Origin: Pseudomonas purpurea
GTDB taxonomy: Bacteria; Pseudomonadota; Gammaproteobacteria; Pseudomonadales; Pseudomonadaceae
Reading direction: 5' to 3'
Assembly (NCBI RefSeq): GCF_039908635.1
Contig: NZ_CP150918.1
Location: 5,472,001-5,536,000 of the forward strand
DNA: 64,000 nt
In this document: positions 36,925 through 46,528 of the stretch, one piece after another
How positions within the stretch are numbered: position 1 is the first letter of the stretch
How the letters are laid out: every line of letters starts with the position of its first letter
Notes under the pieces: model-generated
Seen by the model: the letters and a program-made list of their open reading frames with translations, nothing else
The model's database searches: none
Told to the model about the DNA's origin: nothing
Made by a program: the position numbers and the translations under genes

Positions 36925-38064
36925 TCAGTGCTCCGTCAATTGTTGGCTGGGAAAGTTGATCAGCGACAACACGTGTTCGGCGATCAGCCTTTGCCCGGTC
37001 GGTGTGAAATGGATGCCGTCATCGACCCGGGTCTTGACCTTCCGGCTCCCGTCGACCGTCAGGTAATAGGAGAACTCATCGGTTTGATAGCCCAGAATCT
37101 CGTTGGCCGACACAAAGTGCTGGTGATAGGCCTCGAGCTGGCTTTTGTAGAGCCCGTTCAGGTAGGCCATGGCCGTCGACAGCTTGGCCTTCTCCATGTT
37201 CGGCGGGCCGACCCAGATCACCTGTACCTGGTGCGCCCGGGCAGAGTCGAGAATGGAATCAATACGCTGACGATAGGCCACTTCCCATTCCGGGGTCTTG
37301 AAGCGCAAGAACGGTTTGCCCTTGCCTTCGGGCATGTCCCAGGGATCGTTGGGGCCGAGGAACATCACCATCAGGCGAATCTTCCGGTTGCCCTGCAAGG
37401 TGCTTTCGACGGTCTTCGGCCAGTTGAAGAAGCTCGGATAGGCCAGCCCGGTACTCTGCCGACTGAGATTGATGCTCTTGACCTTGTAACGCTTGAGCAA
37501 GGTGTTCGCCATGTGCGGGGCGACCCCTTGCATCAGCGAGTCGCCGACAAAAAACACTTCGTCACCGAGCGCCAGCGTCGCCATCAACGGAGTGTCCGGC
37601 GCGGCGCCGACCGGTACAGGATTAACCGGCGCGGCCGGTGCGCTGACTACCTCGACGGGCGGCGCAGGCGTCACCGCCGGATGAGTCACAACCTGGGACG
37701 CAGCGTCTACCGGTGCCGGTTCGAGCGTCGGCAATGGCGCAAGCGTCTCGCCAAGCGGTTCCTCTTCATTCGCTGCGGCTTGAGCTTGCGCGATCAGTTT
37801 GACGTCACCCAGGCCCTCAAGCCGGGCGACGATTTCGGATCGCGCATCCGCCAGCGTCTGGTTCAACTGAGCCCCCAAACGCCACTGCGGGTTCTGCGCC
37901 AGGCCCGGAATCTCGCAGCCGTCGTGATACTTCTGCTGGCAGTACAGGCGAATCGAGTCCTGGTTGAACCAAAACAGCAGCGCGCTGATGACGAGGATCG
38001 CGTACAGCACTTTAAGTGCGCCGCTCAGGTTCGTGGACAGTGGCGACGCATTAGAAACTGGCAT
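36925..38064 (-). CDS. SGNH hydrolase-family protein (DUF459-like)
   Basis: 379-residue protein with an N-terminal membrane anchor (about residues 14-33), a Pro/Ala-rich linker, and an SGNH domain: FVGDSLMQGVAPH (GDS block), FLGPNDPWDMP, and DGIHFTPTGQRL with the Asp-x2-His pair. Such proteins move acetyl groups onto or off cell-surface polysaccharides together with an MBOAT acyltransferase. ATG 38064 overlaps the MBOAT stop by 14 bases; the longer frame is rejected. Confidence 0.85.
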   Translation of the reverse strand: MPVSNASPLSTNLSGALKVLYAILVISALLFWFNQDSIRLYCQQKYHDGCEIPGLAQNPQWRLGAQLNQTLADARSEIVARLEGLGDVKLIAQAQAAANEEEPLGETLAPLPTLEPAPVDAASQVVTHPAVTPAPPVEVVSAPAAPVNPVPVGAAPDTPLMATLALGDEVFFVGDSLMQGVAPHMANTLLKRYKVKSINLSRQSTGLAYPSFFNWPKTVESTLQGNRKIRLMVMFLGPNDPWDMPEGKGKPFLRFKTPEWEVAYRQRIDSILDSARAHQVQVIWVGPPNMEKAKLSTAMAYLNGLYKSQLEAYHQHFVSANEILGYQTDEFSYYLTVDGSRKVKTRVDDGIHFTPTGQRLIAEHVLSLINFPSQQLTEH

Positions 38065-39463
38065 AAATAAACCCCGGTACGCCCGATGGTGAAGCAAAGA
38101 TAACCACGCAAATGAACAGTCCCAACGGCACCGGATACAGCAGCCATGGCAACCGGATGCTGGCGTCGAACAGCCGACGCGTCAGCGCCACGATCTGCGG
38201 ATAGAGCGCCACGAACAACAGGCAGCCCAGCAGCGACAGACCGTTGCTGACCAGCCCCGCCCGCGACATCCCGCCCAGGCCGCTGAGCATCTCGATGGCA
38301 TCGCCCAGGGACGCACAACGGAAGAAGATCCAGGCAAACGCCACATAGTGGAAGGTCAACAACCGCGCCAGCAGACCGGCGCCCAACCAGGTCGGACGCG
38401 CAGGCAACCAGTGGCTGAAGAGCTTGTACAGCGCCAGCCCCACGCCATGCAGTGCGCCCCAGATGATGAAGTTCACACTGGCGCCGTGCCACAGCCCGGA
38501 AATCAGCATGGCCAGCAGCATGTTCAGATTGCCGCGCCAGACCCCACGGCGGTTGCCACCGAGCGGGATGTACACGTAGTCACGGATAAACGTCGACAGG
38601 CTGATGTGCCAGCGTCCCCAGAACTCCTTGAGGTTGCGCGCGGTGTACGGGAAGTTGAAGTTCAGCGGCAAACGGAAGCCCAACAGCAAGGCGATGCCCG
38701 TCACCAGGTCGGTGTAGCCGCTGAAGTTGAAGTAGATCAGGAACGAATAACCGTAAACGCTGCGCAGGATCTGCTCGGCCGAAAAGCTGACAGACGACTC
38801 GAACACCGGGTCGACCCATTCGTTGGCCAGCCAGGAGCTGAGGAAGAACAGCTTGACCACCGCCAGCGCAATCAGCCCCAACGCCCGCTGCGGTTCCAGC
38901 ACCTGCCGGGCTTGCGCCGGGCGAATCTGCGGCAGCATGTCGGTGGCCCGGTTCACGGGGCCGGCGATCAGGCTCGGGAAAAACGCCAGGTACAGCGCCA
39001 GGTCAAACGGCGAACCCGGTTTCAGCTCGCCGCGATTGATCGACACCAGGTAACTGACCGAGTGAAACGTGTAGAACGACAGGCCGACCGGCAGCAGCAC
39101 TTCCAGCAGCGGCAGCGAGACGTCCAGCCCTAGCTGAGCGAAGGCGCTTTGCACCGTGCTGGTAAAGAAGTCCTGGTACTTGAACAGGTAAAAGCAGCCG
39201 AGCACCAGCAGCAACATCAACCCGTTGACGAATGAACGCCCCGGAAAACGTTCACTCAACAGCCCGAGCAGGTACACCAATGCGGTGTAGCCCAACAGGA
39301 TGTAGAGGAAGTCCAGACTGAAACTGGCGAGGATCGCGTAACTGGCGGCCAGCAACAGTACGTTCTGTAGACGCGTACTCCAGCACACCGACCAGTAAAC
39401 GAGGAAAAAGAGGATGAAACACAAGCCGAATTCAATCGAGAGATAGCTCACAACGTAGTCCAT
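38051..39463 (-). CDS. MBOAT O-acyltransferase (AlgI/DltB-like)
   Basis: 470-residue integral membrane protein with about ten helices, the MBOAT block (LKEFWGRWHISLSTFIRDYV) and the catalytic histidine in GLWHGASVNFIIWG. AlgI-type proteins carry acetyl groups across the membrane to periplasmic SGNH proteins for polysaccharide O-acetylation. Two SGNH genes follow in the same operon, but no polysaccharide synthase is nearby, so the acetylated polymer is unknown. Confidence 0.9.
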   Translation of the reverse strand: MDYVVSYLSIEFGLCFILFFLVYWSVCWSTRLQNVLLLAASYAILASFSLDFLYILLGYTALVYLLGLLSERFPGRSFVNGLMLLLVLGCFYLFKYQDFFTSTVQSAFAQLGLDVSLPLLEVLLPVGLSFYTFHSVSYLVSINRGELKPGSPFDLALYLAFFPSLIAGPVNRATDMLPQIRPAQARQVLEPQRALGLIALAVVKLFFLSSWLANEWVDPVFESSVSFSAEQILRSVYGYSFLIYFNFSGYTDLVTGIALLLGFRLPLNFNFPYTARNLKEFWGRWHISLSTFIRDYVYIPLGGNRRGVWRGNLNMLLAMLISGLWHGASVNFIIWGALHGVGLALYKLFSHWLPARPTWLGAGLLARLLTFHYVAFAWIFFRCASLGDAIEMLSGLGGMSRAGLVSNGLSLLGCLLFVALYPQIVALTRRLFDASIRLPWLLYPVPLGLFICVVIFASPSGVPGFIYASF

Positions 39464-39584
39464 TACGTACAGCAGAAACCAGAGCCCGGCACTGAAAGAA
39501 CAGGCCGGGGCGCAAAGGGCCGCGAGTATGGCAGAACGCCTTTAGCCGTCACAAGTTGAAACACTCTCAGGAATGAACAAAGCA

Positions 39585-39663
39585 CCCGGACTCGCCGGTG
39601 ACGGGGGTGCAATCCCCCGCAACCGGCCGAGCCAGAGCGCTATTGGCGATGCAGGCTACCGGG
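39585..39663 (+). ncRNA. Structured RNA-like element (weak cobalamin-riboswitch resemblance)
   Basis: Nested pairings can be traced: CCCGG (39585) with CCGGG (39659), CTCG (39591) with CGAG (39628), CCGGT (39595) with ACCGG (39622), and CGGGGG (39602) with CCCCCG (39614) closed by TGCAAT. The strings ggtgcaatcc, cccgcaac and gagccag recall the B12 riboswitch core, but the element is short and the nearest plus-strand gene is over 1.2 kb away. A decayed riboswitch or a small RNA is possible. Identity unproven. Confidence 0.35.
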
Positions 39664-39665
39664 TT

Positions 39666-40721
39666 TTACTGAATATCCTCCGGTTTGACGATCACCCAGT
39701 TCTTGTCCGCCGTCACCGGCAAGCCTTCTTTGGCCTGGGCCGCTGCGTGCTTGGCCATCATGCCGTTAATCTGGGTCATGTATTTGTCCTTGCGGTTGAC
39801 CCACAAGTGCACGCCGCCCTTGGCCACGTCGACGCTGTGGAACAGCATGTAGCCGTCACTGCTCGGCGTATCGCCGCCCACCAGCACCGGTTTTTTCCAC
39901 TCGTCGATGTAGGTCAGGATCGCCGCTTGCTTGCCGGCCATCCAAGTCGCGGGCGTCCACAGGTACGGGGTCAGTTCCAGGCCCAGGTTGGCCTTCTCGT
40001 CATATTTGCCAGCGGCGATCTGCTTGCGTGCAGTGGTCAGCTCGCCGGTCTTGCGGTCCTTGAGCAGCGTGGTCACGCCGATGACGTTTTGCGGTTTGAC
40101 GTTGTAGCCGTACTTCGGATCGGCGGCGACCATGCGCACCAGCTCTTCAGACGCGGCCGTCATCACGTAGACCTCGATGCCGTTCTCCATCAGCTTGTTG
40201 TACAGCTCGGCTTGGCCGGTGAAGACTTTTGGCGGCTGAACCTCGATGGTCTTGACCACATCGCCTTCGTAATACGTGCTCGGCACCGGTTTGCCGGACG
40301 CCATCAACTCATCGACGTAGCCTTTGAGTTCCTTGAGGGTGAAGCCCGAAAACACCTGCGCGACCCATGGATAGCAGACCATGTCGTCGACTTCACACAA
40401 GCGGTAGTAATAGCTGAACAGGCTTTCCTTGTGGTCGGCGGTGTCCTTGAACGGCATCAGTTTCAGGGACGGATCGAGGGTTTCACGGGTGATCAGCCCC
40501 TTGTTTTCCATGAACGGCAGCAGGGACTCTTCGAGGTCGTAGCGGTAACTGGTGTTGTCCATGTCGAACACCGCAAAGTTACCTTTGTTGGCGTTGGCCG
40601 CGATCATGGCGTCCAACTGCTTGGCCTGATCCTGGGGCCAGTGCTTGAGTTCGGTGGCAAACGCCTGACCGGCAAGGCCCAGGCACATCGCAACGGCTAA
40701 CATTTTCGGAGCGAACTTCAT
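39666..40721 (-). CDS. pchP: Phosphorylcholine phosphatase (PchP-like HAD phosphatase)
   Basis: Periplasmic HAD phosphatase releasing choline from phosphorylcholine. The 351-residue product has a signal peptide (to about Ala22), motif I FDMDNTSYRYD (Asp53, Asp55) and motif IV GGDTPSSDGYMLF, matching the pattern known for Pseudomonas PchP. The second of two close ATGs (40721) was chosen because AGGGAG lies 8 bases before it. Probably serves choline acquisition from host or plant lipids. Confidence 0.85.
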   Translation of the reverse strand: MKFAPKMLAVAMCLGLAGQAFATELKHWPQDQAKQLDAMIAANANKGNFAVFDMDNTSYRYDLEESLLPFMENKGLITRETLDPSLKLMPFKDTADHKESLFSYYYRLCEVDDMVCYPWVAQVFSGFTLKELKGYVDELMASGKPVPSTYYEGDVVKTIEVQPPKVFTGQAELYNKLMENGIEVYVMTAASEELVRMVAADPKYGYNVKPQNVIGVTTLLKDRKTGELTTARKQIAAGKYDEKANLGLELTPYLWTPATWMAGKQAAILTYIDEWKKPVLVGGDTPSSDGYMLFHSVDVAKGGVHLWVNRKDKYMTQINGMMAKHAAAQAKEGLPVTADKNWVIVKPEDIQ

Positions 40722-40960
40722 GTGCATTTCTCCCTGACTGAAAGCCATCGACGCTAACAAATAAGTGTGACAGCCCTCGTCTGCGCACGACCGCTTGCGT
40801 CCCGATTGCGTCACCGGCATTCGCCACAGCGTCAGGGCCTTATTCCAAAAACGACAGTTGCCATGCGTTTTTGTTATTAAATCAATAAATATCAAGCTGT
40901 TAGGCTTGCCGGTTCGCGGTTGCCCAAGCGTGCGACTGGCAAAGACTTAACGGAGCCTCA

Positions 40961-42352
40961 ATGAATCTGCCGCTGATCCTCAATCTGCTGGTGTTCCTCG
41001 CCCTGCTGTTCGGCCTGGCACAAACCCGCCACACCACCTGGAGCCTGGCCAAGAAGGTCTTGCTCGCGCTGGTACTCGGCGTGGTGTTTGGCGTCGCGCT
41101 GCACACGATCTACGGTGCCGGCAACCCGGTGCTCAAAGCCTCGATCGGCTGGTTCGACCTGGTCGGCAACGGTTATGTGCAGTTGCTGCAAATGATCGTG
41201 ATCCCGCTGGTGTTCGCCTCGATCCTCAGCGCCGTGGCCCGTCTGCACAATGCCTCGTCACTGGGCAAAATCAGCTTCCTGACCATCGGCACCCTGCTGT
41301 TCACCACCGCCATTGCGGCGCTGGTCGGCATCGGCCTGACCAACCTGTTCGGCCTGACCGCCGAAGGCCTGGTGGCCGGCACCCAGGAAATGGCGCGCCT
41401 GCAAACCATCCAGACCGACTACGCCGGCAAGGTCGCGGACCTGAATGTGCCGCAACTGCTGCTGTCGTTCATCCCGCAGAACCCGTTCGCCGATCTGGCC
41501 CGGGCCAAGCCGACCTCGATCATCAGCGTGGTGATCTTCGCGGCATTCCTGGGGATTGCAGCGCTGCAACTGCTCAAGGATGACGTGGAAAAAGGTCAGA
41601 AAGTGATCAACGCCATCGACACCCTGCAAGCCTGGGTGATGCGTCTGGTGCGTCTGGTCATGAAGCTGACCCCGTACGGTGTGCTGGCGCTGATGACCAA
41701 AGTGGTCGCCGGTTCCAACCTGCAGGACATCATCAAACTCGGCAGCTTCGTGGTGGTGTCGTACATCGGCCTGGGCCTGATGTTTGTGGTTCACGGCGTA
41801 TTGGTGTCGCTGGCCGGGATCAACCCGCTGCGCTTCTTCCGTAAAGTCTGGCCGGTACTGACCTTCGCCTTCACCAGCCGCTCCAGCGCCGCGAGCATTC
41901 CGCTGAGCATCGAAGCGCAAACCCGTCGCCTGGGCATTCCACAGTCGATCGCCAGTTTCGCCGCCTCGTTTGGCGCGACCATTGGCCAGAACGGCTGCGC
42001 CGGTCTTTACCCTGCGATGTTGGCGGTGATGGTAGCGCCGACCGTAGGCATCAACCCGCTGGACCCGCTGTGGATCGCGACGCTGGTGGCGATTGTGACC
42101 TTGAGTTCGGCAGGAGTTGCCGGGGTTGGCGGCGGCGCAACCTTCGCCGCGCTGATCGTGCTGCCGGCCATGGGCTTGCCGGTGTCACTGGTGGCGCTGC
42201 TGATCTCGGTTGAACCGTTGATCGACATGGGCCGTACCGCGTTGAACGTCAGTGGTTCGATGACGGCCGGTGCGATTACCAGCCAGATGATGCAGCAGAC
42301 CGACAAAGCACTGCTGGATGCCGATGAGCATGAGGATCTGGCGCACGCTTAA
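40961..42352 (+). CDS. L-cystine/dicarboxylate symporter (TcyP-like)
   Basis: 463-residue sodium:dicarboxylate symporter family protein with about eight helices and re-entrant hairpins, including [17 protein letters not shown] (hairpin 1 serine-rich motif) and [21 protein letters not shown]-terminal sequence and length fit the TcyP/YdjN L-cystine branch better than the C4-dicarboxylate DctA branch. Monocistronic; a family B REP follows. Confidence 0.82.
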   Translation: MNLPLILNLLVFLALLFGLAQTRHTTWSLAKKVLLALVLGVVFGVALHTIYGAGNPVLKASIGWFDLVGNGYVQLLQMIVIPLVFASILSAVARLHNASSLGKISFLTIGTLLFTTAIAALVGIGLTNLFGLTAEGLVAGTQEMARLQTIQTDYAGKVADLNVPQLLLSFIPQNPFADLARAKPTSIISVVIFAAFLGIAALQLLKDDVEKGQKVINAIDTLQAWVMRLVRLVMKLTPYGVLALMTKVVAGSNLQDIIKLGSFVVVSYIGLGLMFVVHGVLVSLAGINPLRFFRKVWPVLTFAFTSRSSAASIPLSIEAQTRRLGIPQSIASFAASFGATIGQNGCAGLYPAMLAVMVAPTVGINPLDPLWIATLVAIVTLSSAGVAGVGGGATFAALIVLPAMGLPVSLVALLISVEPLIDMGRTALNVSGSMTAGAITSQMMQQTDKALLDADEHEDLAHA

Positions 42353-42367
42353 CGGGTAGAACAACTT

Positions 42368-42499
42368 TGTGGCGAGGGAGCTTGCTCCCGCTGGGCTGCG
42401 CAGCAGCCCTAAAACCCGGCGCCGCGTTCTTTCTGAAAGACTGCACCAGCCTTATTGGGGCAGCTTCGCGACCCAGCGGGAGCAAGCTCCCTCGCCACA
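42368..42499. repeat. REP palindrome, family B (copy 1)
   Basis: Outer arms TGTGGCGAGGGAGCTTGCTC... and their complement ending ...CCTCGCCACA, enclosing smaller hairpins (ggctgcgcagcagcc). Between convergent tcyP-like and folA genes. Related copies at 48933, 53092 and 60670. Confidence 0.88.
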
Positions 42500-42503
42500 G
42501 TTT

Positions 42504-43016
42504 CTAGGCCTTCTCCCAGACTTCGAAGTTGAATGCCGGTTTGTCGCCTTCCGCCGGGTTCGGCACATTCGACACCAGTTTCCACTGGTTCAAATCAAAC
42601 GCCGGAAACCACGCATCCCCTTCCGGGCTCAACGCCACGCGGGTCAAGTACAAGCGATCGGCCTGCGCCATTCCTTGCGCATACAACTGCGCGCCGCCAA
42701 TCAGCATCAGCTCATCGACGCCCTGTTCTTTCGCCCATTCTTCTGCGCGAACAACGGCAGCTTCCAGCGACGGATAAACCTCCGCCCCTTTCAACACCAG
42801 ATCCGCCTGACGGCTGACCACGATGTTCAACCGACCCGGCAGCGGACGACCCAGGGAATCCCAGGTCTTGCGGCCCATGATGATCGGCTTGCCTAGCGTG
42901 GTGGCCTTGAAGTATTTGAAATCCCCCGGCAAGTGCCAGGGCATGCTGTTGTCGACGCCGATCACACGGTTTTCACCGAGGGCTGCGATCAGGCTGAGAG
43001 GGAGAGTTTTTTTCAT
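42504..43016 (-). CDS. folA: Dihydrofolate reductase FolA
   Basis: Reduces dihydrofolate to tetrahydrofolate with NADPH; target of trimethoprim. The 170-residue product has LIAALGENRVIGVDNSMPWHLPGD (catalytic acid in PGD), GRKTWDSLGRPLPGR and LMLIGGAQLYAQ. Start MKKTLPLS at 43016; the longer frame is rejected. Complements thyA at 57 kb in the folate cycle. Confidence 0.96.
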   Translation of the reverse strand: MKKTLPLSLIAALGENRVIGVDNSMPWHLPGDFKYFKATTLGKPIIMGRKTWDSLGRPLPGRLNIVVSRQADLVLKGAEVYPSLEAAVVRAEEWAKEQGVDELMLIGGAQLYAQGMAQADRLYLTRVALSPEGDAWFPAFDLNQWKLVSNVPNPAEGDKPAFNFEVWEKA

Positions 43017-43101
43017 GTCGGCGAGGATACCAGAGGCTCGCTTACCCCGATAAGCGCCACAGCGGTTATGCTCACGGCTCATTTGAGCGACGGGATGGCG
43101 C

Positions 43102-44472
43102 GTGACTGAACTGACAACACTCTGGTTGACTGAAACCGTGCGCCTGCGCGAGGAACATGCAGGCCCACTGGAAGATCAGGAAGCCAACCGACTGGCCCGC
43201 AGCGCTGGCGGCGACCTGCCGGGCCGCATCCAGGCCCGCGCCCGGTGGCTGGCCGAACGCGATGGCTTGACCGGCGCCCTGCGCCACTGGCTGCAAGGGG
43301 CGCGACTGGCGTTGATCGTGCTGGCCGTGGTCGCAGTCATCAGCGGCGCGGGCCTGGCGTTGGCCGCGCTGAGCGATGGCCGGCAACCGGTGAATGTGTT
43401 CTGGGCCCTGGGCAGCCTGCTCGGGCTGAACCTGATTCTACTGCTGAGCTGGGCCTCGGGCCTGATCTTCGCCGGCGACTACGGCGCCACCCTCGGACGC
43501 TTGTGGCTGTGGCTCAGCGAGAAATTCGCCCGCGACGCCAAAGCCGCACAACTGGCGCCAGCCCTGCTGCTGTTGCTGCAACGCCAGAAACTCAATCGCT
43601 GGGTGCTCGGCATTCTGGTCAACGGCTTGTGGCTGCTGGCAATGCTCAGCGCCCTGGCGATGTTGCTGATACTGATGGCGACCCGACGCTACGGCTTTGT
43701 CTGGGAAACCACGCTGCTGAGCGGCGACACTTTCGTGACCATGACCCAAACCCTCGGCGCCCTGCCCGCGCTGCTGGGTTTCAATGTGCCCACCGTGGAG
43801 ATGATCCGCGCCAGCGGTGACGCCGCGCTGAACATCGAAAGCGCCCGGCAAGCCTGGGCGACGTGGTTGGTCGGTGTGTTGCTGGTGTACGGCGTGTTGC
43901 CACGCCTGTTGCTGGCGCTGTTTTGCCTGTGGCGCTGGAAAACCGGCCGTGCGGCGCTGGGGCTGGACCTGAAACTGCCCGGCTACGCACAGCTGCGCGA
44001 ACGGCTGATGCCCAGCAGCGAGCGCCTCGGCGTCAGCGATGCCGCGCCCGAGCGATTGCATCAGGTCGAGGGCGGCGCCCACGCGCTGGACAGCAACGGC
44101 GCGCTGCTGGTGGCCATAGAGCTGGACGATCAGCGCCCATGGCCACCGCAGCTGCCGAAAAACGTCAACGATGCCGGGATTCTCGACAGCCGCGAATCCC
44201 GACAGAAACTGCTCGAACAACTGACCCGTTTCCCGCCGGCACGCCTGGCCATTGCCTGTGACCCTCGGCGTTCGCCGGATCGCGGCAGCCTGGCATTGAT
44301 CGCCGAACTCGCCCGCAGCGCCGCCGCGACACGGGTCTGGCTGCTGCAAGCGCCACCCGGCCAGGCGCTGGACGCCGAACGCCTGGGCGACTGGCATGCC
44401 GCGCTGCAACAGTTGGAACTGCCGTTCGCCGACTGCGCACCCATGAACTGGCTGGAGTCGGGCCATGACTGA
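43102..44472 (+). CDS. DUF2868 membrane protein
   Basis: 456-residue protein, starting at GTG 43102, with hydrophobic helices near residues 69-92, 102-122, 173-196 and 258-281, and a soluble C-terminal domain with a Rossmann-like pattern (LVAIELDDQRPWP; RLAIACDPRRSPD). It belongs to DUF2868, always paired with a DUF3482 GTPase; here the two overlap by 8 bases. Function unknown; a membrane GTPase module is likely. Confidence 0.85.
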   Translation: MTELTTLWLTETVRLREEHAGPLEDQEANRLARSAGGDLPGRIQARARWLAERDGLTGALRHWLQGARLALIVLAVVAVISGAGLALAALSDGRQPVNVFWALGSLLGLNLILLLSWASGLIFAGDYGATLGRLWLWLSEKFARDAKAAQLAPALLLLLQRQKLNRWVLGILVNGLWLLAMLSALAMLLILMATRRYGFVWETTLLSGDTFVTMTQTLGALPALLGFNVPTVEMIRASGDAALNIESARQAWATWLVGVLLVYGVLPRLLLALFCLWRWKTGRAALGLDLKLPGYAQLRERLMPSSERLGVSDAAPERLHQVEGGAHALDSNGALLVAIELDDQRPWPPQLPKNVNDAGILDSRESRQKLLEQLTRFPPARLAIACDPRRSPDRGSLALIAELARSAAATRVWLLQAPPGQALDAERLGDWHAALQQLELPFADCAPMNWLESGHD

Positions 44473-45841
44473 TGCTGTAAACAAGCCGCTGAAACTCGCC
44501 GTGGTCGGCCACACCAATGTCGGCAAGACCTCACTGTTGCGAACCCTGACCCGCGACGTCGGCTTCGGCGAAGTGTCCCATCGCCCCAGCACCACGCGGC
44601 ATGTCGAAGGGGCGCGGTTGTCGGTGGACGGCGAAGCCTTGCTGGAGCTCTACGACACGCCTGGCCTGGAAGACGCCATCGCCCTGCTCGATTACCTGGA
44701 GCGGCTGGAACGCCCCGGCGAACGCCTCGACGGCCCGGCGCGGCTGGCGCGCTTCCTTGATGGCAGCGAGGCGCGCCAGCGTTTCGAACAGGAAGCCAAA
44801 GTGCTGCGGCAACTGCTGGCCTCCGACGCCGGGCTGTACGTGATCGACGCCCGCGAGCCGGTGCTGGCCAAATACCGTGACGAACTCGAAGTATTGGCCA
44901 GTTGCGGCAAACCGCTGCTGCCGGTGCTGAATTTCGTCAGCAGCGCCAACCACCGCGAGCCGGACTGGCGCGAAGCCCTGGCGCGCTTGGGGCTGCATGC
45001 ACTGGTGCGTTTCGACAGCGTGGCGCCGCCCGAGGACGGCGAGCGCCGACTCTATGAAAGCCTTGCGCTGCTGATGGAAAGCGCCCGCGGACAACTGGAG
45101 CGCCTGATCGCCGATCAACAGGCGCAACGTGAAGCGCGCCAGCAAAGCGCGGCACGCTTGATCGCCGAACTGCTGATCGACTGCGCGGCGTGTCGGCGCA
45201 GCGTGGCCAGCGACGCCGAGCAGGAACGCCAAGCCATCAGCGAGCTGCGCAAAGCGGTGCGCCAGCGCGAACAACGCTGCGTCGAAGCGCTGCTCAAGCT
45301 CTATGCCTTCCGCCCACAGGATGCCGCCGCCAGCGATTTGCCGCTGCTGGACGGTCGTTGGGGCGATGATTTGTTCAACCCTGAAACTCTCAAACAATTG
45401 GGCGTGCGGGTCGGCGGCGGAATCGCGGCGGGCGCGGCGGCGGGTGCCGGCGTGGATTTGCTGGTGGGCGGCCTGACCCTGGGTGCAGCGGCGCTGGCCG
45501 GGGCGATTGCCGGGGGCGCGCTGCAAACGGCGCGCAGTTACGGCAGCCGTTTGCTGGGCAAGATCAAAGGCCAGCGCGAACTGACCGTCGACGACAGCGT
45601 ACTGCGCTTGCTGGCCTTGCGTCAGCGGCAACTGGTGCACGCCTTGAACCTGCGCGGACACGCGGCGATGGACAGCATCCAGGTCGCCACGCCACAGGAC
45701 AAGAGCTGGCGCGAAGGCAAACTGCCGGAGGCGCTGAGCAAGGCACGCGCGCATCCGCAGTGGTCATCGCTCAATTCTCATGCAAGGTTGAGCCAGGCGG
45801 AACGCCAGGAGCAAGTTGAAGTGTTAGCGCGGCAGTTGTAG
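44465..45841 (+). CDS. GTPase with DUF3482 domain
   Basis: 458-residue protein with an N-terminal small-GTPase domain: G1 GHTNVGKTSLLRTL (near residue 15), switch Thr in RPSTTRHVEG, G3 DTPGLED and a G4-like NFVSS. The C-terminal half is DUF3482, with glycine/alanine-rich membrane-inserting segments (about residues 314-350). It overlaps the DUF2868 gene and is presumed to act with it at the membrane. Confidence 0.88.
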   Translation: MTDAVNKPLKLAVVGHTNVGKTSLLRTLTRDVGFGEVSHRPSTTRHVEGARLSVDGEALLELYDTPGLEDAIALLDYLERLERPGERLDGPARLARFLDGSEARQRFEQEAKVLRQLLASDAGLYVIDAREPVLAKYRDELEVLASCGKPLLPVLNFVSSANHREPDWREALARLGLHALVRFDSVAPPEDGERRLYESLALLMESARGQLERLIADQQAQREARQQSAARLIAELLIDCAACRRSVASDAEQERQAISELRKAVRQREQRCVEALLKLYAFRPQDAAASDLPLLDGRWGDDLFNPETLKQLGVRVGGGIAAGAAAGAGVDLLVGGLTLGAAALAGAIAGGALQTARSYGSRLLGKIKGQRELTVDDSVLRLLALRQRQLVHALNLRGHAAMDSIQVATPQDKSWREGKLPEALSKARAHPQWSSLNSHARLSQAERQEQVEVLARQL

Positions 45842-45858
45842 CCCATACCGAAGCGTCT

Positions 45859-46314
45859 TTAGTGCCAATTGAGTTTCAGAAATTCGAGGGCCAACGACTT
45901 CACCCGGCTTCGGTCCGTTCTGTCTGCACGACCGTCATTGTCCACATCCGAACTCAGGATCAATTCGAAACGCCCGTCAATATCCCGGTCAAGCGCTGAC
46001 GCCTTGTAAGCAATCGTGCTCCCGGGCGGGGGCAACGATCCATCATGGAAATGCAGCCGCACCGCTTCGGGGGTTCCGTCGCTGACAGGGTTTTGCGCAA
46101 ATATCTGCAGGTACCGCTCCGAACCATCTCCCACGTTGAGCCATCCGAGCTTCAAATAGGTCCTGGCAAGCTTCACCAGTGGCTGACGCCCAGAGTCCGT
46201 AGCAGTCACCATCGTCTCCCTTGTCAGGAGTTCATCTTCATAGAACTGGAAGTGAACAGTGTCTGCCTTACCCGTCCTGTTCCGGTCCTGAGCGGTTACT
46301 TTTAAATAGCGCAT
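45859..46314 (-). CDS. Calcium-loop repeat protein, short paralogue
   Basis: 151-residue protein without signal peptide, starting MRYLKVTAQDR. It has two internal repeats: residues 1-70, lacking the calcium loops, and 71-151, with DRDIDGRFELILSSDVDNDGRADRTD, two EF-hand-like DxDxDG loops. It is a shorter paralogue of the protein at 46529-47059. I do not recognise a named family beyond EF-hand/dockerin-like loops. Both genes have their own leaders, and base composition is below the local average. Confidence 0.75.
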   Translation of the reverse strand: MRYLKVTAQDRNRTGKADTVHFQFYEDELLTRETMVTATDSGRQPLVKLARTYLKLGWLNVGDGSERYLQIFAQNPVSDGTPEAVRLHFHDGSLPPPGSTIAYKASALDRDIDGRFELILSSDVDNDGRADRTDRSRVKSLALEFLKLNWH

Positions 46315-46528
46315 AAGCGTTCCTTGCGAAGTAAAGAGTCTGGAACACTAACCACTCGAGCAAAACGCCTCTACGGCATCAGGCCACCACGGCCCGTAAG
46401 GATTTTCCTCAATTGGCGCCTGTTTGCGGGACGGCGTCGACGAGGTTGAAAAATGCGGCATTCGGACAATGCCGAAGCCGCATCAATGACGCTTCAAGGC
46501 GACGTTGAAAACGTTGCCGATCGACCGG

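Noticed and set aside
39560..39665. tRNA (including selenocysteine tRNA)
   Set aside because: No acceptor stem, CCA end or T-loop consensus in the right spacing.
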